The translations under genes and the position numbers were made by a program. The notes beneath the pieces are model-generated. The model was not told the DNA's origin, searched no databases, and saw nothing but the letters and a program-made list of their open reading frames with translations. From MWCO01 sp964488865 (GTDB lineage: Bacteria > Myxococcota_A > Polyangia > Polyangiales > Polyangiaceae), in NCBI GenBank assembly GCA_964488865.1, contig CAZAWR010000032.1, positions 1 through 64,000 of the forward strand: a stretch of DNA of 64,000 nt, given 5' to 3'. Numbering within the stretch: position 1 is the first letter of the stretch; each line of letters opens with the position of its first letter. Positions 36,148 to 45,437 of the stretch are shown here, piece after piece.

Positions 36148-37275
36148 TCAGTTGTACCCATGCTCGACCGCTGCCACCACCTCGGCGGGCGTGCACGACC
36201 CGTACGTCGGGCACAACGACAGGACGGTCTGATTCGCCTTCCACGCCTTCGCACGAAAGTGCTCGTTGCTCGACGACGTCCACGCATCGACGTGATTCTT
36301 CAGGCACCGATCGCCCCAAGCGGGCGTCAGTCCCGATGCCCCTACGTCGTCGAGACAGTCCGACGATGACTGCACGCCCATGAACTCCTGGTAGCCGCAC
36401 CACTCGGTTCGGTGCATGGAGTTGATGCGGCAATAGCACCCGGACGAGCAGCCCTCCGTGACTCCCTTGTCGAAGGGGTAGACCTCGTAGCCGCTCCCCA
36501 TGTTCTCGATGATCCCGCCGTGCAATGGAAAAATGCGCGACGACTGCATCATCATGGCTGTCCCGATCACGATCAGCCCCTGCTTGTAGTCCGGCGGGGA
36601 TTCCCACTTGAGATTCCACAGCGCCGGAATCCACGTGGAAGAGTCGACGATCCAGGCGGCGACGCGATCCGGACCGGGGTTCGCCACGGTCACGGTGGCG
36701 GTGACGCCCCCTGCCGTGTAGGTGCACTCCTTCGCATCGTAGGGCCACCCGGGGTAGCTGCCCGGCTGGCAGTCGACTTCCACGTAAGGCTTGGCGTCGA
36801 TTGCATCGACGAGGCTCTGGGGAACGGTGAGGTCGGACGGACAGCGATCGGGAACGCCGGAAGGCATGCGCTCGCAGGGCCCCCCGCACCCGTGATCGAC
36901 GGTCCATTCGCCGCCGGCGCAGACGTAGAGGGTATTCGGGTCGCCGTCGATGCCATTGCCTCCGCAGGACCGGCCGCCCTCGGAGGTGCAGGGCCCGGGA
37001 TCGCACGCGCCGCAGTCCTCGGGGCAGGTCGCGCAAGACTCGTCGTCCGCGCAGGTGTCGTCGCCACAGCCAGGGCCATCGGGGGCCATGTCGGGCGCAG
37101 CGTCCTCGGGCCAGGGAGCCTCGGAGGCAGCATCGACCGAATTCGCGTCGCCCTGGCTCCCGCCGGTGCCATCGTGTCCCGCGTCGACGGCGCCCGTTGC
37201 CGGGGCCGAATCCTCGCTGCCCCCGCCGCAGCCGGCCGCGATCACGACCCAGAGAGCAAGTCCCATCTGGCGCAT
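36148..37275 (-). CDS. Secreted Cys-rich lipoprotein of unknown function
   Basis: A 375-residue lipoprotein. The signal is MRQMGLALWVVIAAGC (lipobox cysteine about 16), followed by an Asp/Ala/Ser linker and a Cys-rich module (CGDDTCADDESCATCPEDCG), then CERMPSGVPDRCP. The C-terminal domain has WNLKWESP, VIGTAMMMQSSRIFPLHGG and further cysteine pairs. No named family is recognised. The architecture of linker plus cysteine module plus unknown domain resembles exported predatory or surface proteins of Myxococcota. Convergent with thrC. Confidence 0.7.
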   Translation of the reverse strand: MRQMGLALWVVIAAGCGGGSEDSAPATGAVDAGHDGTGGSQGDANSVDAASEAPWPEDAAPDMAPDGPGCGDDTCADDESCATCPEDCGACDPGPCTSEGGRSCGGNGIDGDPNTLYVCAGGEWTVDHGCGGPCERMPSGVPDRCPSDLTVPQSLVDAIDAKPYVEVDCQPGSYPGWPYDAKECTYTAGGVTATVTVANPGPDRVAAWIVDSSTWIPALWNLKWESPPDYKQGLIVIGTAMMMQSSRIFPLHGGIIENMGSGYEVYPFDKGVTEGCSSGCYCRINSMHRTEWCGYQEFMGVQSSSDCLDDVGASGLTPAWGDRCLKNHVDAWTSSSNEHFRAKAWKANQTVLSLCPTYGSCTPAEVVAAVEHGYN

Positions 37276-37458
37276 GGTGGATCACGGTACGCAGCCGGAA
37301 GAGGGGGAGTCAAGCGTCTTGCGGCGAGCGAGCCCCCGCCGGGCCGCGCGGTCATTCGGCGACTGGATCGACCGTCAATCCTTCGCGGTGTTGGCCTCCG
37401 GGCTGGGGTACACTGCGGGGGCGCAGACCCATAACCCCAAGACCCGAGGAGATTGGAT

Positions 37459-37944
37459 ATGACCAAGCTCGTGACCTGCCTGTGGTTCGACCACGGCGAA
37501 GCACGCAAGGCGGCGGAGTTCTATGCCGCCATTTTTCCCGACAGCCATGTCGGCCGGGCGATCGCGGCCGCGACCGACTATCCCGGCGGCGGCCGGGAAG
37601 GCAATGAACTGACCGTCGAGTTCTCCGTGCTCGGCCAGTCGTTCCTTGGCCTGAACGGCGGCCCGAATTTCAAGGCGAACGAATCCGTCAGCTTCATGGT
37701 GCTGACCGAAGATCAAGAAGAGACCGACCGCTACTGGAACGCAATTGTCGGACACGGCGGCAGCGAAAGCGCCTGCGGCTGGTGCAAGGACCGCTGGGGC
37801 TTCTCCTGGCAGATCACGCCGAAGCGGCTGATGGACCTGACGACCGATCCCGACCGCGACATGGCCAAGCGTGCGATGGAGGCGATGATGACGATGACGA
37901 AGATTGATATCGCTGCGCTGGAAGCTGCCGTCGCCGCACGGTAA
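37459..37944 (+). CDS. PhnB-like VOC family protein
   Basis: A 161-residue protein of the vicinal-oxygen-chelate superfamily, PhnB/3-demethylubiquinone methyltransferase-like type. It begins MTKLVTCLWFDHGEARKAAE (family pattern KIxxCLWFDxxAxEA), then FYAAIFPDS, GQSFLGLNGGP, and a late WGFSWQITP motif. ATG 37459 is preceded by GAGGAG at ideal spacing. The sequence reads like alphaproteobacterial versions, suggesting transfer. Family members bind small ligands and are often uncharacterised; a specific reaction cannot be given. Stands alone, divergent from the lipoprotein gene. Confidence 0.85.
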   Translation: MTKLVTCLWFDHGEARKAAEFYAAIFPDSHVGRAIAAATDYPGGGREGNELTVEFSVLGQSFLGLNGGPNFKANESVSFMVLTEDQEETDRYWNAIVGHGGSESACGWCKDRWGFSWQITPKRLMDLTTDPDRDMAKRAMEAMMTMTKIDIAALEAAVAAR

Positions 37945-38124
37945 GGAGGGTGTGCCTCGAGCGCGTGCCGAACACAGAGGCAGAGAGCTGACCAGGCAGA
38001 GCGCGCACCGCTCGGAGATGGAGACGGGACCGACAGACGCCAAGCCAGCACCCGCCGAGAGAGTACGAGTCCGTGAGCGCATAGGCGCCCGCGCCTGATC
38101 CGTCACCAGTCCTTCTCGATCGGT

Positions 38125-38155
<31 letters not shown>

Positions 38156-38233
38156 GAAGCAAGACGCTTGACGCCAAGCGTGATCGGCGCGACCGTAGAA
38201 TCGGGTTTTCCTTCTGCCATGAGGACTGCTGCG

Positions 38234-38733
38234 ATGCGTACACGCCTTTGGCCCGTCTTGTTCGTACTCGCGGGATGTTCTTCCGACGCCGATTCCACCG
38301 TTACCCCGCCCACCCATGACGGCGGAACGAAGGATGCGATCGGTACGACGGACGGGGCAAGCCACGACGCCACCACCACGGGGGACGCCAGCGCGGACGC
38401 GAGCGCCGACGCCAGCGCGGACGCAGCGACCGAAGATGGAAGCCATTTTTCGGCAACTTTGATCTGACGACGCCTTCGGGCTCCCTCCGGTTCCCCCCAG
38501 AAAACAACCTCTTCGCGGAGGATCCGGAACACGCCCTCGCGCTGGTTCAACCCGCCACCGCATGGCCCACGATGTTCGCTCCGGGCACGTCGGAAGCCTT
38601 CTTCCTCACAGCTAGGCTGCCCGTCGACAAACGCAGGCCCATGAGCAACACCGTCGCAACGACAATGGTCTACGCCCTCTTTGGCGGACTCGAGGAAGGG
38701 ACCAGCGCTGTGCTCCTCCCGGCATCAATATGA
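38234..38733 (+). pseudogene. Lipoprotein gene with frameshift in a T-run
   Basis: The first part starts at ATG 38234 with a signal peptide (LWPVLFVLAGC) and an Asp/Ala-repeat linker (DASADASADASADAA), then ends prematurely after HFSATLI. Another frame continues directly from about 38449 with convincing protein (FGNFDLTTPSGSLRFPP, NNLFAEDPEHALALVQ, GTSEAFFLTARLP) to a stop at 38731-38733. Adding one T in the TTTTT run at 38446-38450 joins both parts into one reading frame of about 165 residues. It is either a real inactivation, a phase-variable switch, or a sequencing error. Confidence 0.75.
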
Positions 38734-38935
38734 GGCCGTGTCAGCGTCGATTTGAATGAGCGGTCGGGGTGCGTTCCCGCAGCGCAGGCCGAAGGCGACG
38801 CTGGGAAAACGGCGCGGGGTTCAATTCAGGCGCCATGCGGCATCGCAACGATCGCTTCGTCGCCAGCCCTCGGTGGTTCAATAGTTGCTCTGCTCCGATG
38901 CCAGCTACCTCATTCCAACCACCCGGAGTCATACC

Positions 38936-40396
38936 ATGGCACGATCGTCGATGCGCGTCCTCGCGCTGCTCTCTGTCGCCTCCTTTCCGCTCGTTGCGTG
39001 CACGTCACCCGCTCCGGGCCCGCAACGATCGGCGAGCATTACCCTGCCTGCGCTCGGAACCGCGGAGACATTCGCGGTGGTAGGCGGACAAGCGGTGACC
39101 AACACCGGACCGACGACCGTCCTGGGCAATCTAGGCGTGAGTCCCGGCCTTGCAGTCACGGGTTTTCCACCGGGAATGGTCTCGGGCGGCGTGATCCACG
39201 CAGGGGACCCCGTTGCGCTTCAGGCCCAGGCTGACATCACCACGGCCTACAACAGCGTCGCCGGACTGGCTTGCGATCACGACCTGACGGGTCAAGACCT
39301 CGGCGGCCAGACGCTCACGCCAGGCGTCTACTGCTTCTCGTCTTCGGCCCAGCTCACCGGCGCGCTCACCCTGAACGCGGAAGGGAACCCGGACGCGGTC
39401 TTTGCTTTCCAGATTGGCAGCACGCTGACGACGGCTAGCAACGCCTCAGTGATAACGACCAACGGTGCGCAGTCCTGCAATACGGTCTGGCAGGTCGGCA
39501 GCTCCGCGGCACTCGGCACGACGACGACGTTCGTCGGAAACATTCTCGCGCTGACGAGCATTACCTTGGCGACCGGCGCGCAGGTAGACGGAAGGGCGTT
39601 GGCTCGAAACGGCGCCGTTACCATGGACAACAATCACGTCGAGATGGCGACGTGCACGACGGACGCGGGCGCCGTGGACGCGGGTGACCAAGATGCCACG
39701 GTCGATACGGGCACCGACGACGTCGGCGCGGGCGGTGCGTCCGGTGACGCAGGCCCGAACGACGGAGCCCCGGTCTTGGACTCCGCCGAATCCGACGCTG
39801 CGGATGCGGGAGCTACGGACACCGGTACGCCGGACACCGGTACGCCCGACACCGGTACGCCCGACACCGGTACGCCCGACACCGGTGCGCCGGACGCCGA
39901 CGCGGGTGTGATCTGTTGCGTTGGCGTCGCGTGTGGAACGACGTGTGTCGATCTGTCGGTCGATTCTGACAACTGCGGAGCGTGCGGCAACTCCTGTGCG
40001 CCGAGCGAGCAATGCAGCGGCGGGTTCTGCGTGACCTGCACAGCCGTGTGCGAGGGTTCGTGCGCCGACCTCGCATGGGATCGAAACAACTGCGGTGTGT
40101 GCGCCAACACCTGTTTGGCGGACCAGATCTGCAACGCAGGCACCTGCACTACGTGCGAGTCAGAATGCGGCGGCTCATGTGCATACTTGGAAGACGACCG
40201 CAAGAACTGCGGGGCTTGCGGCAATGTCTGCTCGGCGGACGAGTGGTGCTCGGCGGGAGCCTGTGTTCTCTGTGACGACACGATCTGTGACGGCGCTTGT
40301 GCGAACCTCCAGACCGACTCGGCCAACTGCGGGGAGTGCGGTAACGACTGTGGGCTGGGAGCCTCCTGCGTCAATTGGATCTGTATCTGCCTCTAA
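38936..40396 (+). CDS. DUF3494 ice-binding-type lipoprotein with Cys modules
   Basis: A 486-residue exported protein. The signal peptide ends ASFPLVAC. Residues about 35-230 form a DUF3494 beta-solenoid (FAVVGGQAVTNTGPTTVLGN, TPGVYCFSSSAQLTGALTL, GSTLTTASNASV, GRALARNGAVTMDNN). DUF3494 proteins bind ice and may protect cells against freezing; ice binding here is inferred from the family. An Asp-rich linker ends in about five TPDTG repeats (about 290-320). Four Cys-rich modules follow, each built on NCGACGN/NCGVCAN. The start at 38936 gives the signal peptide directly. Confidence 0.9.
   Translation: MARSSMRVLALLSVASFPLVACTSPAPGPQRSASITLPALGTAETFAVVGGQAVTNTGPTTVLGNLGVSPGLAVTGFPPGMVSGGVIHAGDPVALQAQADITTAYNSVAGLACDHDLTGQDLGGQTLTPGVYCFSSSAQLTGALTLNAEGNPDAVFAFQIGSTLTTASNASVITTNGAQSCNTVWQVGSSAALGTTTTFVGNILALTSITLATGAQVDGRALARNGAVTMDNNHVEMATCTTDAGAVDAGDQDATVDTGTDDVGAGGASGDAGPNDGAPVLDSAESDAADAGATDTGTPDTGTPDTGTPDTGTPDTGAPDADAGVICCVGVACGTTCVDLSVDSDNCGACGNSCAPSEQCSGGFCVTCTAVCEGSCADLAWDRNNCGVCANTCLADQICNAGTCTTCESECGGSCAYLEDDRKNCGACGNVCSADEWCSAGACVLCDDTICDGACANLQTDSANCGECGNDCGLGASCVNWICICL
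39820..39898 (+). repeat. TPDTG-coding 15-bp tandem repeat
   Basis: Units of ACCGGTACGCCCGAC, about five copies with small differences, encode the TPDTG linker between the ice-binding domain and the cysteine modules. Copy number may vary by slippage. Confidence 0.85.
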
Positions 40397-40472
40397 GCCG
40401 CTCTATTCCCCCGGCTAGGGCGGTCCGCGTCAAGCCTTCGTATCGGGTCGTCGTGACCCAGCCAGGAAACCC

Positions 40473-41555
40473 ATGAGAGCAGCGAGTCGTTGTCCCCCCG
40501 CCCGCTTACCCGGTGTTCCGCTCCCGACCGAAGGGAACCCGCGGCGACGCGTCCGGTCTGTGTGCGCGGGGGCGATCGTGGCTGTGGTTGGGCTCAGCCT
40601 GCTGGCTGGCTGCATTGGCGACGAATCGAGCGCTGACACGCTCACTATCGTGGACGGAGAGGGGGGGGCGACGGGCAACCCGGGTCTGGCGGGCGCCGAT
40701 GCAGGCAGCAACGCGGGCGTGGCGGGCGCCGATGCAGGCGGCAACGCGGGAGTAGGGGGCGCCGATGGAGCGGGTGACTCGGCGAGAACCGGTGGCAGCG
40801 CTGGGAGCGGGGGAGGATGCAGTTGCGGCCCGCTGGAGGAGTGCGAAGAGGGTGGCCGTTGCGTGGCAAAGTCGGTGGCGGTCGCGACAGGGTTCGCGAT
40901 CGATGCCACGGAAGTGACGCGCTCGCAATACGAGGCCTGGCTGGCGTCGAAGCCGACCATGACGGGGCAGTCGCCGCGTTGCACATCGAATACCACGCTG
41001 GTCCCCGATGCGGGCTGCATGAGCAGCGCGCGCGCATGTCAGGGGATGGGCTGCGGCGGACACCCCCAGGTATGCGTGGACTGGTGCGATGCGTGGGAGT
41101 ACTGCGCTGGCGCGGGGAAGCGGTTGTGCGGGAAGATCGGAAAAGGGCCGAGTGGGTACGATGACTACGCGACAGTGAGCTCGAGCCAGTGGTACGCCGC
41201 GTCCACGTCAGGAGGGTTGCATGACTATCCCTACGGGGACGTCTATGGAGAGCAGGTGTGCAATGGGGCCGACAACGCCGTGACCGGCTGTGCAAGCGGC
41301 GCGTGCACCACGGTGGTGGTGGGAAGTCTGAAGGGGTGCGTGTCGGAGACGAAAGGCTACGGTGGAGTCTATGATCTGAGCGGGAACGTGTGGGAGTGGG
41401 AGGACTCCTGCCTCGACACCGGCAGTCCCATTGCGTGCCGCCTGCGGGGGGGCTCGTTCTCCGGTGGCGGCGACAGCCTCCGTTGCGACAGCGCCTGCAA
41501 CGGCTCTCCCGGCTACGGCTTCGACGGCGTCGGATTCCGCTGTTGCTCGAGGTGA
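40473..41555 (+). CDS. FGE-sulfatase-domain lipoprotein
   Basis: A 360-residue exported lipoprotein. A signal segment (AIVAVVGLSLLAGC, after basic residues) is followed by a Gly/Ala/Asp linker with GADAGSNAGVAGADAGG repeats and a short Cys pair (CSCGPLEECEEGGRC). The C-terminal domain (about 140-360) is the formylglycine-generating-enzyme/SUMF1 fold: FAIDATEVTRSQYEAWL, GNVWEWEDSC, CRLRGGSF and GFRCC. Many such domains are not catalytic. It follows the ice-binding gene by 76 bases in the same direction. Confidence 0.82.
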   Translation: MRAASRCPPARLPGVPLPTEGNPRRRVRSVCAGAIVAVVGLSLLAGCIGDESSADTLTIVDGEGGATGNPGLAGADAGSNAGVAGADAGGNAGVGGADGAGDSARTGGSAGSGGGCSCGPLEECEEGGRCVAKSVAVATGFAIDATEVTRSQYEAWLASKPTMTGQSPRCTSNTTLVPDAGCMSSARACQGMGCGGHPQVCVDWCDAWEYCAGAGKRLCGKIGKGPSGYDDYATVSSSQWYAASTSGGLHDYPYGDVYGEQVCNGADNAVTGCASGACTTVVVGSLKGCVSETKGYGGVYDLSGNVWEWEDSCLDTGSPIACRLRGGSFSGGGDSLRCDSACNGSPGYGFDGVGFRCCSR

Positions 41556-41743
41556 CGCGCGACCGGTACGAGCCCCCATGCGTTCAGCCTGCGCGAATCT
41601 TTTTCCTACAGACGAAGGGCTGGCTCCTCGACATGCCCTTCGAGACCTTGAAGCTGGCTCCGGTAGACGTGCGCGGCGTCGCCCTCTGGTTGATCCGCAT
41701 CAGCCAGCCCCCGCACCGCTGCGCCAGGTGCTATCTTCCTGCC

Positions 41744-43186
41744 ATGCGCCTCCGTTGGCTCCTCGCCCTCGCCATCACTTCTGGATGCTCCGGGTCCGAG
41801 TTCTCCTCGTCCGACCCCTCACCGGATGCGGGTGTCGATGCACCCGGCACCGACGCGACGAGCGACGCGTGCGTACCGGAGACGTGCACCGACCGCGGCG
41901 CCGACTGCGGAGAGATCTCCGACGGGTGCGGCAACACCCTGCAGTGCGGCACCTGCGCGGGAGACTCGGTCTGCGGCGCCGAAACTCCCAACCGGTGCGG
42001 AGGAAGCTGCACCAGAGCGACCTGCGAGCAACTGAACGCATCGTGCGGGACGATGCCTGATGGATGTGGGGGCACCCTGCAATGCGGCACGTGCGAGGAC
42101 AACGAGCTGTGCGTCGCCGACGGCGCCTCGTTCTTCTGCCTCTGCCAGCCCAAGGACTGCGCGGACATCGGGGCGGAGTGCGGCGCCCATGAGGACGGCT
42201 GTGGCACTCCTATCTTCTGCGGTACTTGCGACGCGCCTTCCGCGTGCGGCGGCGGCGGAGACGACACGAAGTGCGGCTGTGCACCGATCGACTGCGACAC
42301 GGTGCAGGCGGAGTGCGGGGAGATTCCCGACGGGTGCGGAGGCGTCGCGCTTTGCGGAAGCTGCGCCCAGGAGGAGACGTGCGGTGGCGGCAGCATCCCG
42401 TACATCTGCGGCGCCGGCACGTGCACTCCCAAGACCTGCGCGCAACTCGGCGCAGAGTGTGGCGTGGTGTCCGACGGGTGCAGCAGCACGGTGGACTGCG
42501 GCGGTTGCACCGCGCCCGAAACGTGTGGCGGCGCAGGGGTCACCAACACCTGCGGGTGCACACCGAGCACCTGCGCACAGCTCGGCATCGCTTGCGGGGC
42601 GGCGTCCGACGGGTGCGGGGGCACGGTGGACTGCGGCGGGTGCACGCCTCCCGCCACATGCGCCGGCGGAGGGCAAGCCAACGTGTGCGGCTGCACGAAG
42701 ACCACGTGCGGGGCGCAAGACGCGGACTGCGGTTCGATCAGCGACGGGTGCGGGGGAACGCTCGACTGCGGCGGGTGCGATGTCAACAAGGTGTGCAACG
42801 CGAACGAGTGCGGGACCGCCCCGTGCACGCCCACGACCTGCGCGGCCGCGGGCTCCACCTGCGGCACCATCAGCGACGGGTGCGGAGGGACGCTGAGCTG
42901 CGGGGGCTGCGTGCTTCCCGCAACGTGCGGGGGCGGAGGGGTCCCGAACCAGTGCGGGTGCACGTCGATCGGGTGCGCGCCCAACCAGTGTGGGACCATC
43001 CCCAACGGGTGTGGAGGTTTCCTCACCTGCACGTGTACTGGAGCCGCCGCCTGTCAGAACGGCTTCTGCAAGCTGAACACCAACCCGTGCCTCGGCATAA
43101 CTTGCCTATGGCTGTGCTGCAACGGCGTGTGCTGCGGCATGGGCGAGCAGTGCGTCGACCAGACCTGCTCGAGCACCAACACCTAG
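41744..43186 (+). CDS. Cys-rich tandem-repeat lipoprotein
   Basis: A 480-residue secreted protein. The signal peptide is MRLRWLLALAITSGC; most of the protein is about nine or ten copies of a 40-45-residue unit with the pattern CxPxTCAQLGAxCGxxSDGCGGTxDCGGC. Each unit carries about eight cysteines, expected to form disulfides outside the cytoplasm, giving a rigid rod or adhesin. The last unit (CLGITCLWLCCNGVCCG) differs. The ATG at 41744 is chosen because the upstream reading frame lacks a signal. The final CTAG provides the stop codon and belongs to the palindromic element that follows. Confidence 0.82.
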   Translation: MRLRWLLALAITSGCSGSEFSSSDPSPDAGVDAPGTDATSDACVPETCTDRGADCGEISDGCGNTLQCGTCAGDSVCGAETPNRCGGSCTRATCEQLNASCGTMPDGCGGTLQCGTCEDNELCVADGASFFCLCQPKDCADIGAECGAHEDGCGTPIFCGTCDAPSACGGGGDDTKCGCAPIDCDTVQAECGEIPDGCGGVALCGSCAQEETCGGGSIPYICGAGTCTPKTCAQLGAECGVVSDGCSSTVDCGGCTAPETCGGAGVTNTCGCTPSTCAQLGIACGAASDGCGGTVDCGGCTPPATCAGGGQANVCGCTKTTCGAQDADCGSISDGCGGTLDCGGCDVNKVCNANECGTAPCTPTTCAAAGSTCGTISDGCGGTLSCGGCVLPATCGGGGVPNQCGCTSIGCAPNQCGTIPNGCGGFLTCTCTGAAACQNGFCKLNTNPCLGITCLWLCCNGVCCGMGEQCVDQTCSSTNT

Positions 43187-43248
43187 CCCCAAATCAAGCA
43201 CTCTTCGAAGAACGTGCTCGGGTTTGGGGCGTTTTGGGGTGAGGCTAG
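43183..43248. repeat. CTAG-bounded palindromic element, copy 1
   Basis: The 66-bp element begins and ends with CTAG. It holds CCCCAAATC, AGCAC, GTGCT and TTTGGGG as nested inverted arms (hairpin 43187-43229). The terminal CTAGs supply the TAG stop codons of both flanking convergent genes. A close relative is at 62498-62667. It may act as a bidirectional terminator. Confidence 0.75.
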
Positions 43249-43574
43249 CCCAGGCCGAGCTTCCCCGAGAGGCGCGTCAACTCCGCTTCCTCCTCAGCCG
43301 TCACCGTGCCGTCCGCGGCCATCACCCCCTTGCACGCGTTCAGGAACATCTCCCGGTGCGCCACCGGAATGGTCGACGGGTCGAAGTCGTCGTCCGGCGG
43401 CGGGCTCTCGAGCCACTTCTTCACTTGCCGGATCTCCGCCGCGGGCGTCCCCATCTGGAACATGAGCTTGGCGATGTAGCCCCGCTCGTGCTGCTGGATC
43501 TCCGTGTCCGCCCACGCGACCGTGCAGGCCAGCCGCAAGAGCCGCATCCGCTCGTCGCTGTCCAGTTCTTTCAT
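43245..43574 (-). CDS. TerB-like helical protein
   Basis: A 109-residue protein with a TerB/DjlA-type helical core: LLRLACTVAWADTEIQQHERGYI (acidic metal-like helix), and VMAADGTVTAEEEAELTRL near the end. Both ADxxI/ADGxV segments are characteristic of TerB domains. ATG 43574 starts at MKELDSD. TerB-like proteins may sense metal or membrane stress; the role here is unknown. Convergent with the Cys-rich repeat gene, the two ends separated only by the palindromic element. Confidence 0.72.
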   Translation of the reverse strand: MKELDSDERMRLLRLACTVAWADTEIQQHERGYIAKLMFQMGTPAAEIRQVKKWLESPPPDDDFDPSTIPVAHREMFLNACKGVMAADGTVTAEEEAELTRLSGKLGLG

Positions 43575-43705
43575 AGCCCACCACGATACCAAAGCTGCGC
43601 GCGCTCACAAGCGGTGGATTTCGTGGCGCGTCTTGGACTCGAGCCACCCGACTCGAAACGGCCCGTGTGCGCCTCACGGTCACAGCGAGTAGATTCACCC
43701 CCGCC

Positions 43706-44662
43706 ATGACCGAACCTCTGCCCACCCTCCTTTTCGCCCCCATCCGCGGCATCACCCACGCCGCGTTCCGAACCCTGTTCGCGAAGCACTTCGGAGGTTT
43801 CGACGCCGCCTTGGCTCCCTTCGTCGTTCCCGAAAAGGGACGCTTGCCCCCCACCCGCCACTTGCACGACGCCACCCCCGCGGCGAACCCCGCCCTGCCC
43901 ACCGTGCCCCAGATCCTCACGAGTGACCCCGCCGCCTTCGTCGCCACCGCGCGATGGTTTTTCGAAGCCGGCTGCCAAGACGTCAACTGGAACCTCGGCT
44001 GCCCCCACCCCATGGTCACACGCCGCAGCTTCGGCGCGGGCTTGCTCCCCTTCCCCGACCGCATCCACGACTTCCTCACCCACGTCATCGATGCCCTCGG
44101 CCCTCGCGTGTCCGTGAAGCTCCGCCTCGGCATGCACGCCGCCGAGGAAGCCGATCCCGTCCTCGACGTGCTCAACCGCCACCCCCTCACCGAGGTCACC
44201 TTGCACCCTCGGACGGCCGCCCAGATGTACCGCGGCCACGTGGACCTCGAAGCCTTCTCACGCTGCCTCAAACGCAGCCGCCACCCCCTCACCTTCAACG
44301 GCGACATCGTCAGCGCTGCCTCGTTCCGCGATCGCCGTGCTGACTTCCCCACGGTCACGCGCTGGATGATCGGGCGAGGCGCCGTCTCCGATCCCTTTCT
44401 CCCATCGCGTCTGAAGGACCCGTCGGTCCGGCCTGACATGGGCCGTATCAAAAGCTTTCACGACGCCTTGCTCGAACACCACCGCACGGTGCTCAGCGGC
44501 GACGCCCACGTGCTGCACAAGATGCAAGAGCTGTGGTCCTACTGGACGGCGTCCTTCGCGCCGGGGGCCAAGGCCGTGAAGCACGTGGTACGCGCCAAGA
44601 GCATGGATGCGTATCTTTGGCACGTGGGGAAGGCGTTCGAGGGGAGCTTCCGGTCTGCGTGA
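43706..44662 (+). CDS. tRNA-dihydrouridine synthase family
   Basis: A 318-residue FMN-dependent Dus-family protein that reduces uridine in tRNA to dihydrouridine. It starts at ATG 43706; LLFAPIRGITHAAFR matches the AxMxGVTDxxFR FMN-binding start. The active-site cysteine is in NWNLGCPHPMVTRRSFG, and VSVKLRLGM and the later VTRWMIGRGAVSDP (the G-R-G phosphate loop) are family hallmarks. The sequence is closer to DusC-like enzymes than DusA/B, but the subtype is uncertain. Confidence 0.88.
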   Translation: MTEPLPTLLFAPIRGITHAAFRTLFAKHFGGFDAALAPFVVPEKGRLPPTRHLHDATPAANPALPTVPQILTSDPAAFVATARWFFEAGCQDVNWNLGCPHPMVTRRSFGAGLLPFPDRIHDFLTHVIDALGPRVSVKLRLGMHAAEEADPVLDVLNRHPLTEVTLHPRTAAQMYRGHVDLEAFSRCLKRSRHPLTFNGDIVSAASFRDRRADFPTVTRWMIGRGAVSDPFLPSRLKDPSVRPDMGRIKSFHDALLEHHRTVLSGDAHVLHKMQELWSYWTASFAPGAKAVKHVVRAKSMDAYLWHVGKAFEGSFRSA

Positions 44663-44801
44663 TCGGCGAAGCGAACTGCCTGGCAAGCACGATCGAAGGA
44701 CTCGGCCTCAGAACGCAGCGCGTCACACGTGTCCGTCGGTGCCTTGGCGCACCCAGCTGTCGTACATCAAGGGACTCCACGCCGACGTCGACCCGCTCCC
44801 T

Positions 44802-45035
44802 TCACACTCCGCTGACCCGTTCACGCGGCCCTGCCATCTTGCACGATGGCAGGTGCGGTACCCGGAACAACGCGACGAATCCGTCCAGGCGGGTGACCAA
44901 CTCGGTGTTTCCACCGGCCCGGTTGATGCGCTCACGCTCGTGTTCGCACCACTCGCGGTAGGTGATCGTCCCGTGTCCGCTCTTGATGATCTGGTCGGGT
45001 CGGGTCCAGAGTGTCAGCCGGTTCTCGTCTCTCAT
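44802..45035 (-). CDS. Possible small hypothetical protein
   Basis: A 77-residue candidate. MRDENRLTLWTRPDQIIKSG and ITYREWCEHERERINRAGGN look like real cytoplasmic protein, with AGAGGAA about 5 bases upstream of the ATG at 45035. No family is recognised. The surrounding 44663-45437 (775 bp) otherwise contains no gene I can support, and nothing is visible in 45036-45437. Confidence 0.4.
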   Translation of the reverse strand: MRDENRLTLWTRPDQIIKSGHGTITYREWCEHERERINRAGGNTELVTRLDGFVALFRVPHLPSCKMAGPRERVSGV

Positions 45036-45437
45036 TGGTTCCTCTGGTCGGCCAGGGGGGCCTTGGGCTGGCTTGCTGTGGCACCTCAACCAAGGACCGG
45101 TGACATTCATTCCTCGACCAACGAAATTCGGTTCGGCAAATTCTCAGAGCCCCAGAAGTGGGGGCGGCCTTCTTGGGACGCTTCGCCTCGAGCTGGCGCT
45201 TTCGCTCAACCGCGGAGGTCGCGAGCCGGTCGGCGGGCTGCGCGCCTGACCTTGGACACGCGAACGTCCAGCGGGTGACGCGTTGCTTAGGTCGATCTTG
45301 GGGTGGGCTGACTCGCTCCTACGGGGCCCCGTGCGAGATGGGCAACGGGGCGTGTGGAGGCTCGGTCTCGACCTCGTCCACGACCACGTGTCCGTAGCTG
45401 GGAGCGGTGACCCGGGACGGGACTCCCCATTCCCGGC

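Noticed and set aside
44663..45437. Search for tRNA or small RNA in a 775-bp gap
   Set aside because: No cloverleaf, hairpin with T-run or conserved motif was visible; only one weak small frame is listed.
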